From IMG/VR virus record IMGVR_UViG_3300037150_000013, positions 1 to 41,218 of that record: 41,218 bases of DNA; one strand, written 5' to 3'. Numbering within the stretch: position 1 is the stretch's first letter; every line of letters starts with the position of its first letter. Shown here in pieces: positions 24,622-29,844 of the stretch. The notes beneath the pieces were generated by a model. That model saw only the letters and a list, made by a program, of their open reading frames with translations. It did not search any database and was not told where the DNA came from. The position numbers were made by a program, and so were the translations under genes. This DNA is from a virus.

Positions 24622-24996
24622 GTGTTGGAAGCATGGCGTCAGATGTACGAGCAGGGTGGCCATCTTGCTTGCGTTCTAGTGATGGGAGTCCTTGCTTGCC
24701 GCGTACGAAAGGGATGGGGAAACTGGTTAGAAGTCTTAGCTTCACTTCCTAAACATAGCGCACTGAAAGACCAACCAAACCGCGACAAGTTTCCGCCGAT
24801 ATGGGAGCCACAGTTTGTACGCTTACTTCACGAAATCGAGCCAGTATTTGATGGCACGTCCGATCCGGCCAAAGGCGCACTGTATTGGTGCGATACGCGC
24901 TACGTTGAGACAGACTTTTTCAAAGACAAGATTCTAAGTAACAAAGACGACCATCCTCGGGTGGTTGAGATGAATAGCCTAGCGTTATTCAGATAG
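24622..24996 (+). CDS. Cell-wall hydrolase (SleB/Hydrolase_2-like), probable endolysin
   Basis: 124 residues from the first canonical start, GTG 24622. The pattern IVLEAWR...GGHLACVL, then RVRKGWGNW and, near the end, GALYWCD and HPRVVEM resembles the SleB-type cell-wall hydrolase family, in which the early glutamate is catalytic and a GALY/W(Y) segment lies near the C-terminus. The frame is open and coding-like further upstream (LRQDDFLKGQ). A strong AAGGAG at 24571-24576 lies 9 nt before an in-frame ATA at 24586, which may be the actual start. It heads the lysis cassette with two membrane proteins. No signal peptide is seen, so release probably depends on a holin. Confidence 0.65.
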   Translation: MLEAWRQMYEQGGHLACVLVMGVLACRVRKGWGNWLEVLASLPKHSALKDQPNRDKFPPIWEPQFVRLLHEIEPVFDGTSDPAKGALYWCDTRYVETDFFKDKILSNKDDHPRVVEMNSLALFR

Positions 24997-25003
24997 GAGC
25001 AGT

Positions 25004-25354
25004 ATGAACTTCAAGGACATCATTGCGAAGCTGAAAGGACTCAAGGCGATTCAACGCTTTCTACCCCCTTCGCTCAGAGAGGCACTGTCCGAGGATGGAG
25101 TAGCTTCCTATAGCCGCTACAGTGGGTTCCTCGTAGTCTCCGCCTGTGTTATGTGGGTTTCGTTCCTCGTAGTACGCAATCATACGATTCCTGATGTTGG
25201 TGGACTGGCTGAGATTATCACAGCCGGTAACTCCGCGTACGTCGCCAATCAGGTGAAGCGCGTGGTCGCAGCTAACAAGACAGGCGTGCCGAACGCACAA
25301 TCCGGCCCGGCCCCCGACCCAACAGAAGGAGACCCCAATGCCAGTACCACTTAG
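25004..25354 (+). CDS. Small membrane protein, holin-like
   Basis: A 116-residue protein with one clear hydrophobic segment (residues ~42-57, FLVVSACVMWVSFLVV) and a second weaker one (~65-80, GGLAEIITAGNSAYVA), an amphipathic N-terminus and a Pro-rich charged C-terminal tail. AGGAGCAGT precedes ATG 25004, 7 nt after the hydrolase stop. Position between a cell-wall hydrolase and a second membrane protein makes a holin or holin-like role plausible. No specific holin family was recognised. Confidence 0.62.
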   Translation: MNFKDIIAKLKGLKAIQRFLPPSLREALSEDGVASYSRYSGFLVVSACVMWVSFLVVRNHTIPDVGGLAEIITAGNSAYVANQVKRVVAANKTGVPNAQSGPAPDPTEGDPNASTT

Positions 25355-25703
25355 TCCCGACATAATCGCACTCGCTATGGTGATTTACAACTATGGCAAG
25401 TTCGTTCTCGGTTTCGGCAGTGTTGCAGTTGCAGTGTGGAAGGTGGTACAATGGGTAAAGGAAATACGCACAAAGGATTTTGCTGACCTACGCGTGGCAG
25501 TAACCAAGACGCAAGGCTCCATCGAAGCCCTCGGGCATAAGGTGGACGCGCAGACCAATGCAGTTGTGAACGAGTTGCGAGAATTGCGCAGTGACTTCCG
25601 AACGTTCTACACTCAACCAGTACCCCAGATGCTTCCGGCGCAGTCGAAGCCGAAGCGCGTGCTAAAGCCACGAGCAGTGGTCAAGCCAGAGGCAGCCGCC
25701 TAA
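25338..25703 (+). CDS. Small membrane-anchored coiled-coil protein (holin- or spanin-like)
   Basis: A 121-residue protein. An N-terminal hydrophobic segment (residues ~8-34, IALAMVIYNYGKFVLGFGSV) is followed by a coiled coil (~45-90) and a very basic Pro/Lys tail (SKPKRVLKPRAVVKP). The start has AAGGAGA upstream and overlaps the previous gene by 17 nt. The topology suits an inner-membrane spanin subunit or a one-TM holin. No outer-membrane lipoprotein partner was seen in the alternative frames, so the spanin reading is weaker. Confidence 0.6.
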   Translation: MPVPLSPDIIALAMVIYNYGKFVLGFGSVAVAVWKVVQWVKEIRTKDFADLRVAVTKTQGSIEALGHKVDAQTNAVVNELRELRSDFRTFYTQPVPQMLPAQSKPKRVLKPRAVVKPEAAA

Positions 25704-25707
25704 GAGC

Positions 25708-25737
25708 TTGACATGATTAGTCCTCCTGTGTTATATT
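25708..25737 (+). promoter_or_regulatory. Sigma70-type promoter for the phosphoesterase gene
   Basis: TTGACA at 25708-25713 is a perfect -35. The -10 is TATATT at 25732-25737 with an 18-nt spacer, or TTATAT one base earlier with 17 nt. Transcription would start near 25744, giving a ~22-nt leader ahead of ATG 25766. Marks the change from late lysis genes to an early-type cluster. Confidence 0.75.
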
Positions 25738-25763
25738 AGAAGGACAATCGCACCACAGGAGGA
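25721..25763 (+). promoter_or_regulatory. Inverted repeat pairing promoter spacer with the Shine-Dalgarno
   Basis: TCCTCCTGTG (25721-25730, between -35 and -10) is the exact complement of CACAGGAGGA (25754-25763), which contains the AGGAGGA ribosome site 3 nt before ATG 25766. A transcript starting at the local promoter lacks the left arm. A transcript reading through from the lysis genes contains both arms and would mask the site. Confidence 0.65.
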
Positions 25764-25765
25764 AG

Positions 25766-27064
25766 ATGAGTACACCCTACAAAGATGTAGACAGCAACGC
25801 GATCCTTGCCGACATTCAGAAAGTAGCCCGTGAGCATGGGCCGGTAACACGCGTTCAGTACCGCAAGTACGGTACGTTTAGTGAGCGAAGTATCATTGAG
25901 AAGTTCGGCGGGTTCTTCAACGCTGTGCAGGCAGCCGGTTCCGGCAAGTCGGCGCAGAGCACACCTACGCTCGTTGAGACCAACGAGGTATCTGGGAACA
26001 AGTGGGAGATTACTCTTCCCAAGACACGCATCCACACGCTTCCTCAGCTTCTTGAACACGCTAAGGTGGACACTTCCATTTGGAAGGTAGATCGCTTTGT
26101 CGTCAACTGCTGGGAGATGGGCTTCAAGGATAGCAACGATAAACCTGCTACACAGCCATTGTATCAAGTCAAGGCGACACTGATCCGCGACGTAGTTATG
26201 ATCGACGTTCGACAGGAGATTGAAGCCCTGAAGGATGAGGTCAAGAAGGTCGCACGTGTACCGAAGTCAGTGATTCACTCTGCTAAATCCAGCGGTAACT
26301 TGCTGGAGTTGATGATCCCAGATTTGCACGCAGGCAAGCTCTGCTGGGCCAAGGAGACAGGTTACCAAAACTACGACACTCCGATAGCAATTGCGACTTA
26401 TCGCAATGCCGTGGACAGTCTGTTAGTTGCGACCAAAGGTTACACCTTCGACAAGATTATTCTAGGCGTGGGTAATGATCTTCTGCAATCGGACAACATC
26501 CAAGGCACTACGTACAGCGGTACGAAGGTGGATACTGACGTACGGTTCCGCAAGACGTATCGCATGGTTCGGGAGATGCTTTCAGAGACGGTCGAGAAGT
26601 TGAGGTTGTTGGCACCTGTGGAAGTGAAGCTAGTGCCCGGCAACCATGACACCCTTTCTACCTTCACGCTTGGGGATTCCCTTGAGTGTAGGTTCCACAA
26701 CTACTCTGACGTGCTCGTAGATAACGGGCCGTCGATGCACAAGACAGTCGAGTGGGGAGAAACATTTTTAGTTCTCACACATGGTCATGAAGGTAAACAA
26801 GCTGATTACGCGGCATGGATCGCGTCAAAGTATCCACGCGAGTTCGGAAGAACAAAGTTCCGTGAGGTTCACGTTGGTCATAAACACAAGTCAGCACTGG
26901 ATGAGAAATTTGGTGTACGGGTACGTACACTAAGCTCTTTGACTCCACCTGACGCGTGGCACTCGGATAACAACTTTGTTGGAAACTTGCGCGTAGCTGA
27001 GGGCTTGGTGTTCAACAAAGAGCGAGGACTTGTGGCACAGTTTTACCATACAGAGACCGATTGA
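25766..27064 (+). CDS. Calcineurin-like metallophosphoesterase with N-terminal HNH-repeat DNA-binding domain
   Basis: A 432-residue protein. Residues ~10-58 (ILADIQKVAREHGPVTRVQY, then EKFGGFFNAVQAAG) match the homing-endonuclease-associated HNH repeat, a small DNA-binding helical unit. Residues ~180-385 hold all the phosphoesterase metal motifs in order: PDLHAG (D186, H188), GVGNDLL (N237, D238), PGNHDT (292-296), LTHGHE (H339, H341) and VGHKHK (H372, H374). The middle (~105-140, WKVDRFVVNCWEMGF) is a conserved-looking linker. It should hydrolyse a phosphodiester with two metal ions, but the substrate (DNA end, cyclic nucleotide or other) is unknown. First gene of the early-type cluster, behind a strong promoter. 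Confidence 0.85.
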   Translation: MSTPYKDVDSNAILADIQKVAREHGPVTRVQYRKYGTFSERSIIEKFGGFFNAVQAAGSGKSAQSTPTLVETNEVSGNKWEITLPKTRIHTLPQLLEHAKVDTSIWKVDRFVVNCWEMGFKDSNDKPATQPLYQVKATLIRDVVMIDVRQEIEALKDEVKKVARVPKSVIHSAKSSGNLLELMIPDLHAGKLCWAKETGYQNYDTPIAIATYRNAVDSLLVATKGYTFDKIILGVGNDLLQSDNIQGTTYSGTKVDTDVRFRKTYRMVREMLSETVEKLRLLAPVEVKLVPGNHDTLSTFTLGDSLECRFHNYSDVLVDNGPSMHKTVEWGETFLVLTHGHEGKQADYAAWIASKYPREFGRTKFREVHVGHKHKSALDEKFGVRVRTLSSLTPPDAWHSDNNFVGNLRVAEGLVFNKERGLVAQFYHTETD

Positions 27065-27138
27065 TGCCAGCTAAAGGATATCGCGCTGCGTTGTATTTGA
27101 GACGTACATCTGTAGATAGTCAGGGATTGGCCGCTTGA
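27064..27138 (+). CDS. Possible micro-ORF overlapping the phosphoesterase stop
   Basis: A 24-codon frame starts at the ATG of TGATG, overlapping the upstream stop, and encodes MPAKGYRAALYLRRTS plus eight residues, ending inside the following inverted repeat. The ALYLR..S..SQG pattern is faintly like the start of a serine recombinase, with one residue too many. There is no ribosome site of its own, so it would need re-initiation. It may be a leader peptide, a recombinase scar or chance. Confidence 0.25.
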   Translation: MPAKGYRAALYLRRTSVDSQGLAA

Positions 27139-27150
27139 CTATCTACAGAT
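27108..27150. promoter_or_regulatory. Perfect 15-bp inverted repeat over a promoter (operator-like)
   Basis: ATCTGTAGATAGTCA (27108-27122) and TGACTATCTACAGAT (27136-27150) are exact complements with a 13-nt centre. The right arm covers most of the -35 and the first ten spacer bases of the promoter at 27135-27163. No T-tract follows. It could be a repressor operator, or a 3' hairpin for transcripts coming from the phosphoesterase gene. Confidence 0.72.
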
Positions 27151-27163
27151 CATCATGTATAAT
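27135..27163 (+). promoter_or_regulatory. Near-consensus sigma70 promoter
   Basis: TTGACT (27135-27140), exactly 17 nt, then a perfect TATAAT (27158-27163). Transcription would begin near 27170, leaving a ~10-nt leader carrying AGAGGTGA before ATG 27181. This is the best promoter in the window and should be recognised early by the host polymerase. Confidence 0.88.
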
Positions 27164-27180
27164 GTTTCCAGAGGTGATCA

Positions 27181-27366
27181 ATGGACATAACGATTACACC
27201 AGAGGCCGTTGAGGGGGTTTGTACAGGAGAGGTGTTCAAGTGGAACGGTAAGAAGTACCGCATCCAGAAGAAGACGCGCTCCGCGTTGTCGGTGACTAGG
27301 TACTACTGGTTCGACGCCGCCGCCGACTGGATCAAGCGCAAAGCACAAGCGTGGGTGCAGAAGTGA
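27181..27366 (+). CDS. Small early-type protein, paralogue of the next gene
   Basis: A 61-residue basic protein directly behind a consensus promoter. It shares with the next product the pattern GEVF...GK+(Y/F)...RY..FD.-A.., including GEVFKWNGKKYRI and RYYWFDAAADW. The fold looks like a short beta unit plus a C-terminal helix. Strong early expression and small size are typical of host-takeover or anti-defence proteins, but no such function can be shown. No family recognised. Confidence 0.7.
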   Translation: MDITITPEAVEGVCTGEVFKWNGKKYRIQKKTRSALSVTRYYWFDAAADWIKRKAQAWVQK

Positions 27367-27599
27367 GCCTACGCCGCAGGGTGCCCCTGCTCAAGATCAG
27401 ACATCACTACAGCCCCAGCAGCGACCTTGCCGATGTAGCGATAGGCGAGGTGTTCAATCACGTTGACGGAAAACGGTTCATGCTTATCGACCGCGATCCG
27501 TGGCAGGCAGTTGTCATTCGCTACACACGCTTTGACTCATTTGCGTATTGCTTGGGTGTATGGTTTCGTTCTAAGTTACTGACGTTGAAGAAAAGGTAA
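27351..27599 (+). CDS. Small early-type protein, paralogue of the previous gene
   Basis: An 82-residue basic protein. Residues ~28-65 (IGEVFNHVDGKRFMLIDRDP, then VVIRYTRFDSFAY) align with the 27181 product, so the two arose by tandem duplication and then diverged. GTG 27351 is the longest start. GTG 27363, overlapping the previous stop as GTGA, is an equally good choice and would drop four residues. No function is apparent. Confidence 0.65.
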   Translation: MGAEVSLRRRVPLLKIRHHYSPSSDLADVAIGEVFNHVDGKRFMLIDRDPWQAVVIRYTRFDSFAYCLGVWFRSKLLTLKKR

Positions 27600-27608
27600 G
27601 GAGAGACC

Positions 27609-28049
27609 TTGACAGTAGAAGTTGCACCAAAATCAAAAGCCGATTCAACCAACCCTAAAGACCTTGTGGGGAATACCAAGGTTTCACTTTCAAAACTACC
27701 AGTTATTGCTGTAGCGCACGGAGCAATGGCAATGATGGATGGCGCAGAGAAGTACGGGCCTTACAACTGGCGCGACAAGTCAGTGGTTGCCAGCATCTAT
27801 GTGGACGCGGCGATGCGCCATCTCCAGTGTTGGTTTGAGGGTCAGGAACAAGCTACTGACAGTAAGGTGCATCATCTGGGCCATGCCATAGCTTGTTGTG
27901 CCATATTGCTTGATGCTCAGGCAAAGAGCAAGTTGGTGGATGATCGTCCTAAGAATGCAGAAGACCTTGACTTTATGGAGAAGCAGTTAGATAGTTTGAG
28001 TGCTCTGATAAAGTTGAAGAGGGCAGAAAAGAATGCGAAGACTGGCTAA
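27609..28049 (+). CDS. dATP/dGTP diphosphohydrolase (dGTP_diPhyd_N / MazZ-like)
   Basis: A 146-residue protein starting at TTG 27609 after AAGGAGAG. Diagnostic segments are NPKDLVGNTKVSLSKLP (residues 15-31), GAEKYGPYNWRDK (45-57), AAMRHLQCWFEGQE (67-80), VHHLGHAIACCAILLDA (87-103) and DDRP (111-114). This is the family first known as DUF5664 and later shown, in the S-2L phage MazZ group, to split dGTP or dATP to the monophosphate and pyrophosphate. The HH and D/E residues are the expected metal ligands. With ribonucleotide reductase and MazG in the same window it should reshape the purine pool. No PurZ gene is visible here, so a Z-DNA genome is not implied. Confidence 0.88.
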   Translation: MTVEVAPKSKADSTNPKDLVGNTKVSLSKLPVIAVAHGAMAMMDGAEKYGPYNWRDKSVVASIYVDAAMRHLQCWFEGQEQATDSKVHHLGHAIACCAILLDAQAKSKLVDDRPKNAEDLDFMEKQLDSLSALIKLKRAEKNAKTG

Positions 28050-28064
28050 GTTGGAGGGAACGCG

Positions 28065-28313
28065 ATGAGCAAAGTCAAGGTCAATTATAAAACCAAAACG
28101 GTCGTACTGAACGATGAAGCCCGCCTCGCACTCAAGCGCAGCGGGCCTAGTAACGTTCGCATAGCGCAGATCGTCTTGAGCAACGAGGAGCGGCACATGC
28201 CGACCTCAGAGGAGGCCCGGTGGCTTGGGGCCGCTGTGTTGTTCTACAACGGTTATGCGTTCGACCCGCCCATCAAGCTCAAGCAGAAGACCCGCAAGGC
28301 GAAGGTGAAATAA
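28065..28313 (+). CDS. Small basic unknown protein
   Basis: An 82-residue basic protein with a good ribosome site (TTGGAGGGAAC) before ATG 28065. The middle is mixed alpha/beta (DEARLALKRSGPSNVRIAQI) and the C-terminus is Lys-rich (KLKQKTRKAKVK), suggesting nucleic-acid contact. Its TAA stop overlaps the ATG of the next gene (TAATG), so the two are coupled. No family recognised. Confidence 0.65.
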   Translation: MSKVKVNYKTKTVVLNDEARLALKRSGPSNVRIAQIVLSNEERHMPTSEEARWLGAAVLFYNGYAFDPPIKLKQKTRKAKVK

Positions 28314-28627
28314 TGCCTCCGTTCTCTGGTGGAGTGAGCATCGACAAGAAGGGATACCTCGTCGTCAAGTCCGGCCCGTGCAGAGATGTACGCGTTCATA
28401 TCTTGGTGGCAGAGGCAATGCTCGGTCGCAAACTCAAAGAAGGCGAAGAGGTCCACCACCGAGACGAGAACAAGCTCAACCCAGAGTGGACTAATCTAGA
28501 AGTGTTAGACCCAGTTACCCACGCCAAGATCAGCAACAAGAAACGCTGGATGCTGAAGGACCAAGATGTGCGCGAGCTTGAAGCTATCGAAGCCTTCGAG
28601 TCCGCGAAAGAAGAGGTTCCATTTTGA
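28313..28627 (+). CDS. HNH endonuclease
   Basis: A 104-residue protein. VRVHILVAEAMLGRKL leads into the HNH core EVHHRDENKLNPEWTNLEVL with its double histidine, Asp and Asn residues, the usual H-H-N metal finger of small phage homing endonucleases. A following TH motif (VTHAKISNKKRW) fits the same family. ATG 28313 overlaps the previous stop; a longer start upstream would lie wholly in that gene. Probably a free-standing homing or DNA-processing endonuclease. Confidence 0.88.
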   Translation: MPPFSGGVSIDKKGYLVVKSGPCRDVRVHILVAEAMLGRKLKEGEEVHHRDENKLNPEWTNLEVLDPVTHAKISNKKRWMLKDQDVRELEAIEAFESAKEEVPF

Positions 28628-28806
28628 CCTACATTCCAAATGAAGTACCTAAGAACGACAAGCCGGACAACACCCTGTTGAAGGTTGTCGAGTCCGTCCC
28701 GGTCGGCACAAAGGTTATCGCCAGCCGGTACAATCCGAAGATCGTCCCAAGTCGGTACAACCCGATTGAAGTCTGCGACGATGACATGGACGCTGACGAT
28801 GCCTAA
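28624..28806 (+). CDS. Small acidic-tailed unknown protein
   Basis: A 60-residue protein starting at TTG 28624, overlapping the HNH stop (TTGA). It contains an internal repeat (ASRYNPKIV / PSRYNPIEV) and ends in an acidic run (CDDDMDADDA). The next ATG overlaps its end by 8 nt, so the group 28065-28975 is translated as a coupled set. Function unknown. Confidence 0.55.
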   Translation: MTYIPNEVPKNDKPDNTLLKVVESVPVGTKVIASRYNPKIVPSRYNPIEVCDDDMDADDA

Positions 28807-28975
28807 ACAATATCTGGTAGAGCAGTATCTCACTGTTGTGGAGATGGAGAATCGTATCAACGAACTCTATTGTAAGCCAACGGGAGAACGCTACGACCCG
28901 ATCACCGTAACCGAGACCCCGGACAACTTTACTGTCCTGTATGGTCTCTTCATGAAGAAGTTTCGCAGAACCTAA
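28799..28975 (+). CDS. Small unknown protein
   Basis: A 58-residue protein beginning at ATG 28799 within the end of the preceding gene. It is mostly helical at first (YLVEQYLTVVEMENRINELY) with a beta-like middle (RYDPITVTETPDNFTVLY) and a basic C-terminus (MKKFRRT). Its TAA overlaps the first base of the terminator stem that follows. No family recognised. Confidence 0.6.
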   Translation: MPKQYLVEQYLTVVEMENRINELYCKPTGERYDPITVTETPDNFTVLYGLFMKKFRRT

Positions 28976-28998
28976 CCGCCCTTCGGGGCGGTCGTTTT
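28975..28998 (+). terminator. Intrinsic terminator with TTCG loop
   Basis: ACCGCCC (28975-28981) and GGGCGGT (28986-28992) enclose a TTCG loop closed by C-G, followed after CG by TTTT at 28995-28998. The short T-tract makes it a partial terminator. It ends the small-gene cluster begun at the 27135 promoter. Confidence 0.8.
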
Positions 28999-29018
28999 GC
29001 TGTCTATGGAGGATTTTT

Positions 29019-29786
29019 ATGGCAACACCAGTCATCACCACACCCGAACCAAGTACGTTACAAACCGAAGTGGCCGAGGCCCGCAGTTGGCTTCAAAAGC
29101 ATGAACGCATTCTCATCATCTTCCTTGCGATCCTCGCCGGGGTCTTCCTGTACAACAAGGTACTTGATCATGAAGCTGCCCATGACGTTTTAGTCGCAGC
29201 CCAAGCAACTCAAGTGCTAAACCAGCAGGAAGCTAAGGACGCGACACTGGCGCAGGCCGCCGCCGCCCAACAGCAGGAGTACGTCGCGCTGGTTCAGCAA
29301 CTCACCCAGCAGAACTCCGCGCTGACCGCAGCGATGCAAAACCGGACGACCGTGCTCCAAGTACAGCAAAAAGCTGACGCAGCCCTCCCAATGCCCGCTC
29401 TAGGCACTCGCCTTGGCACGCTTTTGGGGGTAGGAGCGACCGATGTGGTTCCGACGACCTCTGGCCTCACCCTTTCACCAGCGGCCTCGTATAGGGCCAC
29501 TGAGAGCCTTGAGCAGCTTCCCGTGCTGACCGCCAACCTCGCGGACAGTCAAACCCAGAACCAAAACCTCACCAAGGAGCTTGCCGCAGCCGACGACCTC
29601 AGCGCGACGAAGGATGAGCAGATCACAAACCTGAAGCAAACCGTAACGGATACGCAAGTTGCCGGGGACAAGAATCTGGCAGCGTGCAAGGCAACGGCCC
29701 GACGAGGGAAGCTCCACAGCTTTTTCTACGGAGTAGGAGTTGGGGCCGGTGCAGTTGCGGCCATAGTCATTCACCACATATTGTAA
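29019..29786 (+). CDS. Two-TM coiled-coil membrane protein
   Basis: A 255-residue protein with a hydrophobic segment at ~31-47 (ILIIFLAILAGVFLYNK), a long Gln/Ala/Thr-rich coiled region (~55-225) and a second hydrophobic segment at the C-terminus (~235-255, FFYGVGVGAGAVAAIVI). GGAGG lies upstream of ATG 29019. The topology suggests a rod held in a membrane at both ends, somewhat like a spanin, but spanins usually have one membrane anchor and a lipobox or outer-membrane partner. A superinfection-exclusion or membrane-scaffold role is equally possible. It is flanked by terminator-like hairpins. Confidence 0.65.
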   Translation: MATPVITTPEPSTLQTEVAEARSWLQKHERILIIFLAILAGVFLYNKVLDHEAAHDVLVAAQATQVLNQQEAKDATLAQAAAAQQQEYVALVQQLTQQNSALTAAMQNRTTVLQVQQKADAALPMPALGTRLGTLLGVGATDVVPTTSGLTLSPAASYRATESLEQLPVLTANLADSQTQNQNLTKELAAADDLSATKDEQITNLKQTVTDTQVAGDKNLAACKATARRGKLHSFFYGVGVGAGAVAAIVIHHIL

Positions 29787-29789
29787 CGA

Positions 29790-29810
29790 AACCCCCTTTT
29801 TCGAGGGGTT
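29790..29810 (+). terminator. Weak terminator-like hairpin
   Basis: AACCCC (29790-29795) pairs with GGGGTT (29805-29810) around a loop containing TTTTT. No T-tract follows, so efficiency is doubtful. It may instead shape the leader of the ribonucleotide reductase gene. Confidence 0.35.
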
Positions 29811-29844
29811 CTGTAGCACAACGTTGTAAAGAGGGAGTTGTAAG

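Noticed and set aside
23994-24633. Group I intron carrying the GIY-YIG gene in the hydrolase
   Set aside because: No upstream exon of the hydrolase is found and no intron core elements could be recognised; a free-standing insertion is simpler.
27609-28049. Evidence of a Z-genome (diaminopurine) phage
   Set aside because: The diphosphohydrolase family is widespread in phages; neither PurZ nor DatZ is present in the window.
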